Shown one piece after another: positions 8,907-18,130 of a DNA stretch of 64,000 nucleotides (within the stretch, counting starts at the first letter, position 1; every line of letters starts with the position of its first letter). Source of the stretch: Simiduia sp. 21SJ11W-1. Its GTDB lineage: Bacteria > Pseudomonadota > Gammaproteobacteria > Pseudomonadales > Cellvibrionaceae. A program made the position numbers and the translations under genes. The notes below the pieces were generated by a model. That model had not been told where the DNA came from, did not search any database, and worked only from the letters and a program-made list of their open reading frames with translations. Location of the stretch: contig NZ_CP090959.1 of assembly GCF_024138675.1 (NCBI RefSeq), positions 806,001 through 870,000 on the forward strand, read 5' to 3'.

Positions 8907-10169
8907 GTGAACATAGCCATTATCGGCAGCGGCATTTCCAGCTTAACGGCGGCCTACTTGCTGGCGCGCAAACACAATGTAACGGTGTTTGAATCAGATA
9001 CCCGCATAGGCGGCCACACCGCCACCAAAACCGTGACACTGGGAGATGAAACCCACAATATTGATACAGGTTTTATTGTGTTTAACGATTGGACCTACCC
9101 CAACTTTATCCGCTTGATGAAAGAGCTGGGGGTGGCCTCGCGCCCCACCGAAATGAGCTACAGCGTGACCGATGATACCTCGGGCATGGAGTACAGCGGC
9201 ACAAATTTAAATACCTTGTTTGCCCAGCGCTCGAATTTGGTGAGCCCGCGTTTTTGGGGCATGCTGCAAGATATTATGCGGTTTAATCGCGAATCCGTTG
9301 ACGATTGGCAAAATGCGCGCATTGAACCCAACATGAGCCTGCGCGATTATCTAGCGGCCAACCGCTATGGCGAGAAATTTATTCACCACTATTTAGTGCC
9401 TATGGGGGCTGCTATCTGGTCTTCCGGCGACGAGGTAATGCTGGATTTCCCCGCGGTATTTTTTATTCGCTTTTTCCACAATCACGGTTTGTTGAGCGTG
9501 ACTAATCGCCCGCAATGGCATACGTTAATTGGCGGTTCTAAAGCCTACCTTGAACCGCTTACCGCACCCTTCAGGCAAAACATCCACACCGGCACCAAAA
9601 TTACCGGCATTACCCGCGCCAAAGACAATGTGACCCTCACCTTTGCCGACCACAGCACCCAGGTGTTTGATCAGGTGGTGATTGGTACCCACTCCAACCA
9701 GGCACTTGCGCTATTGGCAGATGCAAGTGCGGCAGAGCAACACATACTGGGCGCCATTCCCTATCAGCCCAACGAGGTGGTATTGCACACAGATACCCGC
9801 CAGCTGCCGAGCCGCAAACTGGCCTGGGCCAGCTGGAATACCCGCCTGATAGCCACCCGCATGGGTGAACCGCACGCCAAACCGGTGCTGACTTACAACA
9901 TGAATATTTTGCAGGGGCTCGAGTCTGATCATACCTTTTGCGTTACGTTAAACCGCACCCACGCCATAGCGCCCGAAAAAATCCTGGGCATATACCATTA
10001 CGACCATCCGGTGTTTACAGCAGCAGGCACACAGGCGCAAGGCCAATGGCAAGACATCAATGGTGTGCAGCGTACCTGGTTTTGCGGCGCTTACTGGGCC
10101 AATGGTTTTCATGAAGATGGCGTGGTGAGTGGTATGCGGGTGGCAGAAGCGCTGGGGTGTGGCTGGTAA
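8907..10169 (+). CDS. FAD-dependent amine-oxidase-like oxidoreductase
   Basis: The 420-residue flavoprotein begins with the Rossmann FAD motif AIIGSGISSLTAAYLLA and a following FESDTRIGGHTAT, as in the NAD(P)-binding flavin-containing amine oxidase family. The C-terminal FAD segment is FCGAYWANGFHEDGVVSGMRVAEAL. The start is GTG at 8907, six bases after AAGGA. Genes of this type are fixed neighbours of DUF1365 and cyclopropane-synthase-like genes. A desaturation or oxidation step on a fatty acyl chain is plausible but unproved. The stop overlaps the next start as TAATG. Confidence 0.88.
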   Translation: MNIAIIGSGISSLTAAYLLARKHNVTVFESDTRIGGHTATKTVTLGDETHNIDTGFIVFNDWTYPNFIRLMKELGVASRPTEMSYSVTDDTSGMEYSGTNLNTLFAQRSNLVSPRFWGMLQDIMRFNRESVDDWQNARIEPNMSLRDYLAANRYGEKFIHHYLVPMGAAIWSSGDEVMLDFPAVFFIRFFHNHGLLSVTNRPQWHTLIGGSKAYLEPLTAPFRQNIHTGTKITGITRAKDNVTLTFADHSTQVFDQVVIGTHSNQALALLADASAAEQHILGAIPYQPNEVVLHTDTRQLPSRKLAWASWNTRLIATRMGEPHAKPVLTYNMNILQGLESDHTFCVTLNRTHAIAPEKILGIYHYDHPVFTAAGTQAQGQWQDINGVQRTWFCGAYWANGFHEDGVVSGMRVAEALGCGW

Positions 10170-11038
10170 TGGCCAACCCCCTTTCGCAACTGGCCAGTGG
10201 CATCTACAGCGGGCGGCTCATGCATGCGCGCTGGGCGCCTAAGGCCCACCAGTTTCAATACAAAGTGTTCATGGCGTATCTGGACCTTGATGAACTGGAT
10301 GCACTGTGCGCGCGCTCACCCTTTTGGTCTTGCACTCGGGCCGCATTATTTTGGATTCGTCGCCAGGATTACTTCGGCGACCCGGCTATCTCCCTAAAAC
10401 AGGCTGTGCATAACAAAGTGCACGCGGCGCTCGGGTTTCGCCCAATGGGCCCCGTGCGCATGCTCACCAACCCCCGCTGCTTTGGTGTGCGCATGAATCC
10501 CATTACTGTGTTTTACGTTTTCGATAAAAAGGGTGAACAGCTTGAGGCGGTGCTTGCAGAGGTTACCAACACGCCGTGGGATAAACGCCATGTGTATGTG
10601 CTCGATTACCGCGCAGCTGCTGTGAATCAATGGGTAACCTTTGGCAAAGAGCTGCATGTGTCACCCTTTATGCCACTCAGCCAATATTATCGTTGGAAGA
10701 CACATCTGCCCGGTGATGATGTGCGTATCTTATTGCAGAATTTTGCAGTGGGCGAGGCGCAGCCTGAGGAGGTTGCACGCACCCGCAAAGTGTTTGAAGC
10801 GCAGCTTGCGCTGGTGCGTGAGCCGGCCACAAGCCGGGTGCTTAACAGTTTGGTGCTACGCTTTCCCTGGATGACATTGAAAGTTGCGGCAGCCATCTAT
10901 TGGCAGGCACTCAAGTTGTGGTTAAAAGGGGCAAAGTTTTACAGCTACCAAGAGCCCGATGCCCCTGCGCAAAAGGCAAGCACGCCGCCCACTGTGCCGG
11001 TGACAACGAATAATACGAACAACTTACCAAATAACTAG
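10169..11038 (+). CDS. DUF1365 family protein
   Basis: This 289-residue protein starts at an ATG that shares its A with the stop of the flavin oxidase gene. Family features are HARWAPKAHQFQYKVFM near the N-terminus, NPRCFGVRMNPITVFYVFD in the middle and HVSPFMPLSQYYRWK later. DUF1365 has no settled biochemical role but is almost always linked to cyclopropane-type methyltransferases and flavin oxidases in photo-oxidative stress operons. A near-C-terminal hydrophobic segment (PWMTLKVAAAIYWQALKLW) may attach it to the membrane. Confidence 0.88.
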   Translation: MANPLSQLASGIYSGRLMHARWAPKAHQFQYKVFMAYLDLDELDALCARSPFWSCTRAALFWIRRQDYFGDPAISLKQAVHNKVHAALGFRPMGPVRMLTNPRCFGVRMNPITVFYVFDKKGEQLEAVLAEVTNTPWDKRHVYVLDYRAAAVNQWVTFGKELHVSPFMPLSQYYRWKTHLPGDDVRILLQNFAVGEAQPEEVARTRKVFEAQLALVREPATSRVLNSLVLRFPWMTLKVAAAIYWQALKLWLKGAKFYSYQEPDAPAQKASTPPTVPVTTNNTNNLPNN

Positions 11039-11049
11039 CAGGAGGCTTC

Positions 11050-12375
11050 ATGGCTTCAGTAAACAAGGCGACCAGTACGCGTGCGGATCTCGTGGCACAC
11101 CAAGCGGTTTCAAACAAACCCCGTGCCGCCAGATCATTGAGTACTACGCAGCGCCTGAGTAAACGCCTGGTGCTGAAGGCACTTGCGCAATTAAACCAAG
11201 GGCACCTGGTAATAGAAGACCGTGGCGAGCGCCAGTGCTTCGGTGATTCCCGGTCGAATCTGCACGGCGTGGTGCATGTGCACGACCCGGAGTTCTATGT
11301 GGCGCTGCTCACCTCAGGCACCGTGGGTGCGGGCGAGGCCTATATGCAGGGCCACTGGAGCAGCCCAGATTTGGTAGGCGTGGTGCGCGTGATGAGCGCC
11401 AACCTCGATACCACCAATGGCCTTGATAGCGGTTGGACAAATATCAAAAGCCTGGCACTTAAAGGCTTTCACTGGCTGCGGGAAAATTCGCGCAAGGGTT
11501 CGCGTAAAAATATTGCCGCACATTACGATCTCGGCAACGATTTTTTCAAGTTGTTTTTGGATTCTTCCATGATGTATTCGGCGGCGGTGTTCGAATCGCC
11601 CGAGGCAACCCTCGAGCAAGCGGCCTTCGCCAAGCTCGATCGCATCTGCCAGCGTTTGCAGCTCAAAGCCAACGATCACCTGCTGGAAATCGGCACCGGT
11701 TGGGGCGGTATGGCCATTCACGCGGCCAAGCACTATGGCTGTAGGGTTACCACCACCACCATTTCCAAAGAGCAATACGAATACGCCCGCGCTTGGGTTG
11801 CCCGTGAAGGTTTGCAAGATCGCATAACCTTGCTGCTGGAAGATTACCGCGACCTCAAGGGCCAATACGACAAGCTGGTATCCATTGAGATGATAGAGGC
11901 GGTGGGGCACAAGTATTACCCCACCTATTTTGCCGCCTGTTCACGGCTGTTAAAACCCGAGGGCCTGATGCTTATCCAGGCCATTACCATTGCCGATCAA
12001 CGCTTTGATTTTGCCAATCGCAATGTGGATTTTATTCAGCGTTATATTTTCCCGGGCGGCGCGCTACCCTCGGTTAGCGTTATCGCTGATTGCCTGCGCA
12101 ACCACACCGACATGCAGTTGGTGGGCATGGAGGAAATAGGCCTGCACTACGCCGAAACCCTGGCCCACTGGCGCACCCGGTTTTGGGCCGCCATCGACAA
12201 GGTGCGCGCCTGCGGGTTTGATGAGGTGTTTGTGCGCATGTGGGATTTCTATTTAGGTTATTGTGAGGGAGGCTTCCGCGAGCGCGCCATTGGCACGGGC
12301 CAATTACTCATGGCCAAGCCTGCAGCCCGCAATTTGCCAGGCCTGCTGCCTTTGCCTGAATCACGTGCACGATAA
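11050..12375 (+). CDS. Cyclopropane-fatty-acyl-phospholipid synthase-like methyltransferase
   Basis: The enzyme family transfers a methyl or methylene from SAM to the double bond of membrane phospholipid acyl chains. The 441-residue protein has an N-terminal lipid-binding part and a SAM core with LEIGTGWGGMAIHAA near residue 215. It also carries the IEMIEAVGHKYYPTYF motif and a QRYIFPGGALPS loop. RBS AGGAGG precedes the ATG by six bases. The operon context (ECF11 sigma, DUF1365, flavin oxidase) suggests a CfaA/Ufa-like role in making modified, possibly furan-type, fatty acids under singlet oxygen. That product is inference. Confidence 0.9.
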   Translation: MASVNKATSTRADLVAHQAVSNKPRAARSLSTTQRLSKRLVLKALAQLNQGHLVIEDRGERQCFGDSRSNLHGVVHVHDPEFYVALLTSGTVGAGEAYMQGHWSSPDLVGVVRVMSANLDTTNGLDSGWTNIKSLALKGFHWLRENSRKGSRKNIAAHYDLGNDFFKLFLDSSMMYSAAVFESPEATLEQAAFAKLDRICQRLQLKANDHLLEIGTGWGGMAIHAAKHYGCRVTTTTISKEQYEYARAWVAREGLQDRITLLLEDYRDLKGQYDKLVSIEMIEAVGHKYYPTYFAACSRLLKPEGLMLIQAITIADQRFDFANRNVDFIQRYIFPGGALPSVSVIADCLRNHTDMQLVGMEEIGLHYAETLAHWRTRFWAAIDKVRACGFDEVFVRMWDFYLGYCEGGFRERAIGTGQLLMAKPAARNLPGLLPLPESRAR

Positions 12376-12889
12376 AAGGCCCGCACAGCGCACACGCCTG
12401 ATTGCCAATGCGCTGCTGTTTCAGCTGGGGTGGTGGGCCATTGTGCTCACCCACAACCTCTATTCATTATTCATTATTGCAATTTATCTGGCGGTGCATT
12501 TTTGGCTCTTGGCCGAGCACCGCGTGCGTGAGGCTGTGTTTATTGCACTGGCAACCTGCTTGGGCGCGCTGGTTGATTTATTGTGGTTCAAGCTCGGCAT
12601 ATTACAGGCAGAGGGCGGCTACCCCCTTTGGCTGTTAGCCCTTTGGCCCTTGTTTTTATCAACCCTTTACCACAGCCTGGCGTGGCTTGGCGGGCAATGG
12701 TTGTGGGCCGCCTTGCTGGGCGCGGTATTTGCGCCTTTGTCTTACTGGGGGGGCGTGGCCTTTACACCGGTAAGCTTTGCTGACCCCTGGCTTTCAACCC
12801 TTGCGCTGGGTGCATTCTGGTTGGTTTATCTGCCTGCGTGCTTTAAGTTTAAGCAGTATCTGAGTGCCTCCACCGCGTTCAGGTTTTAG
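12365..12889 (+). CDS. DUF2878 family membrane protein
   Basis: This roughly 174-residue protein starts at GTG 12365 (VHDKRPAQRTRLIANALLF) and overlaps the methyltransferase gene by 11 bp. That overlap suggests coupled translation. It has about five hydrophobic helices and the LVDLLWFKLGIL motif typical of DUF2878, a family usually found at the end of this lipid operon. No function is established. The earlier in-frame ATG would lie deep inside the preceding gene. Confidence 0.8.
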   Translation: MHDKRPAQRTRLIANALLFQLGWWAIVLTHNLYSLFIIAIYLAVHFWLLAEHRVREAVFIALATCLGALVDLLWFKLGILQAEGGYPLWLLALWPLFLSTLYHSLAWLGGQWLWAALLGAVFAPLSYWGGVAFTPVSFADPWLSTLALGAFWLVYLPACFKFKQYLSASTAFRF

Positions 12890-12963
12890 GCAGTGGCGGG
12901 TATTTGCTATTGTGCTTAAGTGAGCGCCACCCGTCTTGTGGCTGAATACTTAAGAGAACCTTC

Positions 12964-13671
12964 ATGGAAAACCTGATTCGGCGTGCATTCTTGCAGGGTA
13001 TGTACGATTGCAGCCCGTTCATTTTGGTTATTGCCCCTTTTGGCCTGCTGTTTGGTGTAGTGGCTGCAGAGGCGGGGTTAAACCTGCTTGAAACCCTGGG
13101 CATGACAGTGTTGGTAATCGCCGGCGCCTCGCAATTTACGGCGCTTGCACTGCTCACAGAGCAGGCACCCACCTTCATTGTGATTGCCGCAGCCTTGGCT
13201 GTGAACCTGCGCATGGCGATGTATTCGGCCGCACTGGTACCGCACCTCGGCGCTGCCTCGCTTAAAATGCGCGCGCTGGCGGCCTACTTCATGGTGGATC
13301 AATCCTTTGCGGTGGCCATAAAAAAATATGAAGCAGAGCAGGGCTTTTCTCTTTCACAAAAGCTTGCCTATTACTTTGGCTGCGCTGCAATAATTTGCCC
13401 TTTCTGGTATGGCTGCTCGGCACTCGGCGCTCTGGTGGGGCAGGCCATTCCCAAATCCTATTCGCTGGATTTTGCCATTCCCATTTGTTTTATTGCGCTG
13501 GTTGCCCCCATGCTCAGAAGCCTGCCGCATTTAATTGCCGCACTTGTATCTGTGTTGTGCGCGCTGTTGCTCGCGTGGATGCCCTATAACCTTTGGCTGC
13601 TGGTGGCGGCCATTATTGCCATGGCCGCCGGTGCGCAATCAGAGCGCTGGCTGGAGGTGCGCCGTGGCTAA
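12964..13671 (+). CDS. azlC: AzlC family branched-chain amino acid exporter, large subunit
   Basis: AzlC with AzlD exports branched-chain amino acids or their analogues across the inner membrane. The 235-residue protein has the family N-terminus PFGLLFGVVAAEAGL, then IAGASQFTALAL and NLRMAMYSAALVPHL, and multiple membrane segments. It overlaps azlD by 8 bp. It is separated from the DUF2878 gene by 74 bp, so it may be a separate unit. Confidence 0.93.
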   Translation: MENLIRRAFLQGMYDCSPFILVIAPFGLLFGVVAAEAGLNLLETLGMTVLVIAGASQFTALALLTEQAPTFIVIAAALAVNLRMAMYSAALVPHLGAASLKMRALAAYFMVDQSFAVAIKKYEAEQGFSLSQKLAYYFGCAAIICPFWYGCSALGALVGQAIPKSYSLDFAIPICFIALVAPMLRSLPHLIAALVSVLCALLLAWMPYNLWLLVAAIIAMAAGAQSERWLEVRRG

Positions 13672-13996
13672 TGTAGATACTGGCACCTTGTGGTTGGTTA
13701 TTGTTGCCTTGGGTGTGGGTACTTATTTAATTCGGTTTTCTTTCTTGGGCATTGTGGGCAATCGCCCGATACCTGAGTGGGTGCAGCGCCATTTGCGCTA
13801 TGTGGCCGTGGCGGTTTTGCCTGCGCTGATTACGCCACTGGTTATTTGGCCGCCGGCCACCGGCGGCGAAACAGATCCGGCAAGGCTTGTTGCGGCGCTG
13901 GCAGCCTTTGCTGTGGGTATGCGGTTTAATTCGGTAATGGGCGCCGTGGGCCTGGGAATGGCCACGCTGTATGGCATGCAATATTTGCTGGGATGA
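13664..13996 (+). CDS. azlD: AzlD family branched-chain amino acid exporter, small subunit
   Basis: The 110-residue partner of AzlC starts at GTG 13664 (VANVDTGTLWLV) inside the end of azlC. It shows three to four hydrophobic segments, the TYLIRFSFLGIVGNRP motif near the N-terminus and AVLPALITPLVIWPP in the middle, all usual in the family. Longer in-frame versions would run through azlC and are unlikely. Confidence 0.9.
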   Translation: MANVDTGTLWLVIVALGVGTYLIRFSFLGIVGNRPIPEWVQRHLRYVAVAVLPALITPLVIWPPATGGETDPARLVAALAAFAVGMRFNSVMGAVGLGMATLYGMQYLLG

Positions 13997-14121
13997 TGAG
14001 TGATGCCCGGCCAGTATATTTTCAATAAAAAAACCGGCTGACTAACACACTGACTGCTTTAGGGGAAACCCAAAACCTATCAATATGCCAGCGCCGGCAA
14101 GGTGCAAAAAATGTTGGCCGT

Positions 14122-15420
14122 TTAAATAAGGCCGAGCAATCCAGGTAGCCATTCGCTGAGTTGAGGCACCAGGGTTACCAGTGCTAATCCAACCAGCATG
14201 GCAAGGTAGAGGGGGATAATCGGTTTGATAATGTCGGCAATACTGACTTTCCCAATACTGCATCCTACAAACAGCACGCTGCCAACCGGAGGCGTACATA
14301 GCCCGATGGACAAATTTAAGATCATCATAATGCCGAAGTGCAATGGCGACATGCCCAGTGTTTCAGCTACCGGTAGCAGTATGGGCGTGAATATTAATAC
14401 CGCCGGTGTCATATCCATGAATGTACCGATTACCAGCAACAGGCAATTGATAATTAACAGAATAACGGCTTCATTTTCGGTAAGTGCCAGCAGCCCCGCG
14501 CTAATAAACTGAGGGATAGTCGCAAAAGAGAGCAACCAAGACATAGCCGCAGATGCGCCAATGAGCAACATGACAATAGCGGTGGTAACTACCGACTTCG
14601 CTAAAATTGCCGGCAGGTCTTGCCAGCTGATTTCACGGTATATGCCTACCGACAGTGCAAGTGCATAAAGTACTGCAATTGCACCTGCCTCTGTGGGTGT
14701 GAACCAGCCTAAAATAATGCCGCCAATTACCAGAAATATGAGAGCAAGGCTCGGTAGGGCGCCCAGTAATCCTTTGCGCACTGAAACCAGCACCAGGCTT
14801 GCCCGCGGCTGTATACCGCTGCGCTTTACGTAGATCAAAGCGGCCGCCATTAACAGCCCGGCGATTAACAGCCCGGGTAGATAGCCCGCAATAAACAAGG
14901 CTGCAATAGATACCCCACCGCTGGCCAACGAATACACAATAAGAATGTTGCTGGGTGGAATCAGCATGCCTGTGGTTGAGGCGGTAACCGTAACGGCTGT
15001 GCTGAATGCCTTGGGGTAGCCTTCGCGGTTCATTGCCGGAATCATGAAGCCGCCAATGGCAGATGTTGCAGCCACAGCCGAGCCGGAAATAGAGCCAAAC
15101 AGGGCACAGGCAATGATATTTACAAAAGCAAGGCCGCCCGGTAAGCGCCCCACAATTGACAGGGCAAAATCAATGAGGCGGCGTGCTATACCGCCTTGCC
15201 CCATCAGGTAGCCCGATAAAATAAAAAATGGAATAGCCAAAAGCGCAAAGCTATCTATACCTGCACTGAGCCTTTGGGCGATGGTTGTCACCGCTGGCAG
15301 TGGGTCTATGGTAACCAGCAGTGATGCCAGCGTCGCCAGACCAATAGCAATGGCAATGGGCACATTGATGGCCAGTAAGATAAAAAAGCACAGTATTAAA
15401 ACCAGGGTTGTCAGTGCCAT
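14122..15420 (-). CDS. dctM: TRAP transporter large permease (DctM type)
   Basis: This is a 432-residue, roughly twelve-helix inner-membrane channel subunit of a tripartite ATP-independent periplasmic transporter. It shows GSISGSAVAATSAIGGFMIPAMNREGYP (written here as two adjoining family blocks) and MLIPPSNILIVY, both typical of DctM. The start is the ATG at 15420, one base after the dctQ stop region. It is last in the kdgK-dctP-dctQ-dctM operon, which implies uptake of an acidic sugar such as a uronate. Confidence 0.93.
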   Translation of the reverse strand: MALTTLVLILCFFILLAINVPIAIAIGLATLASLLVTIDPLPAVTTIAQRLSAGIDSFALLAIPFFILSGYLMGQGGIARRLIDFALSIVGRLPGGLAFVNIIACALFGSISGSAVAATSAIGGFMIPAMNREGYPKAFSTAVTVTASTTGMLIPPSNILIVYSLASGGVSIAALFIAGYLPGLLIAGLLMAAALIYVKRSGIQPRASLVLVSVRKGLLGALPSLALIFLVIGGIILGWFTPTEAGAIAVLYALALSVGIYREISWQDLPAILAKSVVTTAIVMLLIGASAAMSWLLSFATIPQFISAGLLALTENEAVILLIINCLLLVIGTFMDMTPAVLIFTPILLPVAETLGMSPLHFGIMMILNLSIGLCTPPVGSVLFVGCSIGKVSIADIIKPIIPLYLAMLVGLALVTLVPQLSEWLPGLLGLI

Positions 15421-15421
15421 G

Positions 15422-15913
15422 TTATTCGGCTCCAGTAGGCGTGCTTGGGTGCAACATGGCCTCTGCACTGTAGAGGCACATTAACAATCCGCTTAAGGGT
15501 AAAACTGCATAGATTGCCGCCATGGGAAGCCCGAGTGACGGAGAAATCTGGCCTAGATCCCAAGTCAGTAGCATGAGGTTTCCGCCACCAATGATAAAAA
15601 TACTCACGGCAAATACCGCGCAAAGTGCATGCACCAGAATGTGCAGTCGCTGCTGTGCCTGGGCGCTTGTTTTTTGGGTGAGCAGGTCGATCCCCAAGTG
15701 CATTTTTTGGCGATAGGCGTGCACTGCGCCCAGTAAACCAATCCAAATCAATAGAAAGCGCGCCAGCTCTTCTGTTACCGAGCTGGGTACGCTGAGTGCA
15801 TAACGGGTGAGTACTTGCCAGCTTACCGTAAGCACCAGTAGGGCTAGCAGTGCACTCAAAAAGTGCGACAGGTATTGATCTATGGGCCGACACAAAGCAG
15901 CGAGGCTAGTCAT
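15422..15913 (-). CDS. dctQ: TRAP transporter small permease (DctQ type)
   Basis: The 163-residue four-helix subunit carries TRYALSVPSSVTEELARFLLIW, the family motif around the second helix, and LGIDLLTQK. The start is the ATG at 15913, which overlaps the dctP stop by eight bases. Together with DctM and DctP it would import a carboxylated sugar using the sodium gradient. Confidence 0.9.
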   Translation of the reverse strand: MTSLAALCRPIDQYLSHFLSALLALLVLTVSWQVLTRYALSVPSSVTEELARFLLIWIGLLGAVHAYRQKMHLGIDLLTQKTSAQAQQRLHILVHALCAVFAVSIFIIGGGNLMLLTWDLGQISPSLGLPMAAIYAVLPLSGLLMCLYSAEAMLHPSTPTGAE

Positions 15914-16931
15914 GTTTATGCTCCTCCAGAGGACGGGTGGCCAATGCATTGATTCTTGAAATAAGGTGAGCCAATTCTGTTTGCTCTGCCAAATAATCTG
16001 CAACACTCAATTTAAATGTGGATTTATCGGGGTAAATAACTTCAACGCCTGCAGCGGTTACCGCAGCGAGTGCCTCCTGGGTGGCTTCGGCCCAAAGGGT
16101 ACGTTGATACTCGCTTGATGACTGCATCGCTTGTTGCAGCCAGGTTTGCTGCTGTGGGTTCAATTGCTCCCAGGCATGGGTGCCGATCACAATCACATCC
16201 GGAATCGTTGTGTGTTCATCCAAGGTGTAAAATTTTGAAACTTCATAGTGTTTAGAAAGGTAGAAGCTTGGGGGGTTGTTCTCTGCGCCATCTACAACAC
16301 CCTGTTGTAGGGCCGTATAGAGCTCGCCCCAGGAAACCGGCGTGGCAGAGCCACCCATGGCGCGCACCATATTTACCGCACTCTGGCTATTCATTACGCG
16401 TATTTTTAAACCCGCTAAATCTTTAGGGCTGTGAATGGGCGCATGGGTGGCGTAAAAACTGCGGCTGCCTGCATCATAGTAGCCCAGTCCGCGAATGCGA
16501 TAGGGTGTGCCGGCGGCAAGTAATTCCTGGCCAAGGGGTGACTCCAGCGTGTGCCAGAAGTGGCGGTTATCCTGAAACAAATAGGGCAGGCTAAAAAGCT
16601 TCATTTGCGGTACGAAGGCCTCAAGTGAGCTGGCCGAAACTTTGGTCATCGCAAGGCTACCGATCTGTAGCAGTTCAATCACTTCGCGTTCGCTGCCTAG
16701 CTGGCCTGAGGAATATATCTGCAGTTGCATTTGCCCATTCGAGCGCTGCTGCAGATCTTTATTCATGTATTCAAGCGCCAGGTGTACGGGGTGCCTGTTA
16801 TCTAATCCATGGGCGACAGTGAGTGAAACAGTAGTTTGCTTGTCGCCACATCCAACAAGTAACAGTGCAGCCATTGCCAGAGAAATTTGCCTGAAAACAA
16901 CGCAGAGATGGTGCAAGGGTTGGCTAGTCAT
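15906..16931 (-). CDS. dctP: TRAP transporter solute-binding lipoprotein (DctP type)
   Basis: The 341-residue periplasmic binding protein begins with a signal peptide ending in the lipobox LLVGC, so it is probably tethered. Family marks are YSSGQLGSEREVIELLQIG, LKIRVMNSQSAVNMVRAMGG (with the ligand-binding Arg) and ALQQGVVDGAENNP. These are close to uronate/keto-uronate-binding DctP proteins. The start is the ATG at 16931, overlapping the kdgK stop by eight bases in the same ATGACTAG arrangement as the next junction. Confidence 0.92.
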   Translation of the reverse strand: MTSQPLHHLCVVFRQISLAMAALLLVGCGDKQTTVSLTVAHGLDNRHPVHLALEYMNKDLQQRSNGQMQLQIYSSGQLGSEREVIELLQIGSLAMTKVSASSLEAFVPQMKLFSLPYLFQDNRHFWHTLESPLGQELLAAGTPYRIRGLGYYDAGSRSFYATHAPIHSPKDLAGLKIRVMNSQSAVNMVRAMGGSATPVSWGELYTALQQGVVDGAENNPPSFYLSKHYEVSKFYTLDEHTTIPDVIVIGTHAWEQLNPQQQTWLQQAMQSSSEYQRTLWAEATQEALAAVTAAGVEVIYPDKSTFKLSVADYLAEQTELAHLISRINALATRPLEEHKHD

Positions 16932-17841
16932 GGGCGAGCGCTCCTTGAAAGATAGCTTTGGGCACAATGGCGCCGGGGTGTTGAATGACCAAAGCCGCGC
17001 AACAGGCGCCCTGCAGCACGGCCTCTTCCGGCGATTCGTTTACCAGGCGCGCAGCAAGATAACCCCCATTAAAGGAGTCGCCTGCAGCGGTGGTGTCTAG
17101 CGGTTTTACGCGGGTTGGCACCGGCAAGGTACGGTGTACTTCCGGCGTGTATAAGCGGCTGCCCTCCACCCCTTGTTTCACGACTATTTCGTTGCAGCCG
17201 TGGGCACGGTAGCGACTGATGCATTGATCGGCCGTTTGCGGCCCCCAAAGCAACACTTCGTCGTCCAGGCTTGGCAGTGCTATGTCGGTTAAATCCAGCA
17301 TGGCGCCAATCACTGCCTGCGCCTGTTGTGCATTGGGCCAATTGCGTGGGCGGTAGTTGATGTCGAATGCCACCCGGCCGCCTTGGGCACGAAATTGCGC
17401 CAGCGCCTTAAATAGCAGTGATCGCGCCTTGTCTGAGTAGAGCGACAAGCTGATACCACTAAGGTAAATGATGTCGTAATCGCTAAAGGAGCGAAGTAGC
17501 TCGGGCGCCAGATCAAACAGGTCCCTGGCGGGCGAGTTTTCACGCCAGTAGTGAAATTGCCGTTCACCCTCTGCATCGGTTTCAATGAGGTAGAGCCCCG
17601 GTGTGCGCCCGGGCATCTGCAATACATGCCGGGTGCCAATGCCTTCTTGCTGCCACTGGCTGATCATTGCATTTGAGAAACGGTCGGTGCCAAGTGCTGT
17701 GAGGTAATCTACCTCGGCGCCAAAACGCGCAAGGTAAACGGCAGTGTTTAGCGTATCGCCTGCGTACCCAAGGGCGAAACTGTCGGAATTATTAGGCGCA
17801 AGCTCAATCATGCATTCGCCCAATGCGGCTATTTTCGGCAT
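16924..17841 (-). CDS. kdgK: 2-keto-3-deoxygluconate kinase (PfkB family)
   Basis: KdgK phosphorylates 2-keto-3-deoxygluconate, the common product of glucuronate and unsaturated-uronate breakdown, feeding the Entner-Doudoroff aldolase. The 305-residue PfkB protein has GECMIEL near the N-terminus, substrate-side YWRENSPARDLF, and the C-terminal ATP/anion-hole motif DTTAAGDSFNGG with catalytic Asp255. It is first in the operon with the TRAP transporter and is divergent from the FCD regulator, across a predicted operator. Confidence 0.93.
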   Translation of the reverse strand: MPKIAALGECMIELAPNNSDSFALGYAGDTLNTAVYLARFGAEVDYLTALGTDRFSNAMISQWQQEGIGTRHVLQMPGRTPGLYLIETDAEGERQFHYWRENSPARDLFDLAPELLRSFSDYDIIYLSGISLSLYSDKARSLLFKALAQFRAQGGRVAFDINYRPRNWPNAQQAQAVIGAMLDLTDIALPSLDDEVLLWGPQTADQCISRYRAHGCNEIVVKQGVEGSRLYTPEVHRTLPVPTRVKPLDTTAAGDSFNGGYLAARLVNESPEEAVLQGACCAALVIQHPGAIVPKAIFQGALAHD

Positions 17842-17913
17842 ATCTATGGCTTCGAGTTATTGTTTGTTTGCCAACCCGGTAATCTTGGCTCAGAGGGTGG
17901 CAATCATCATTAA

Positions 17914-17933
17914 TTGGTCATGCCACTTGACCA
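17914..17933. promoter_or_regulatory. Operator-like palindrome between kdgK and the FCD regulator
   Basis: TTGGTCA and TGACCA form inverted arms around TGCCACT. This is the most symmetric copy of a motif found again at 23256, 25885, 28056 and 34526, always near uronate genes. The shared core is TTGGTnnnRCCACTTG. The best candidate binder is the FCD regulator encoded next to it. Confidence 0.6.
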
Positions 17934-18130
17934 TAGTAATGGGAAACCGGGGCCCAAATCAACCCGATGCTTCTATATTCTGCTGTAATTGGCTAGTATG
18001 TCGCCTGCAGGGGGACTGATGGTCAGATAGATTTTAGAAGGGGTTTCTGGCCCTCTAAAGAGCAGATCCCAATGATTATTATCCGGGTGGCGTGCCGTTG
18101 CCGTGAGCCAGTTGCAGTGGCTTGCGGTTG

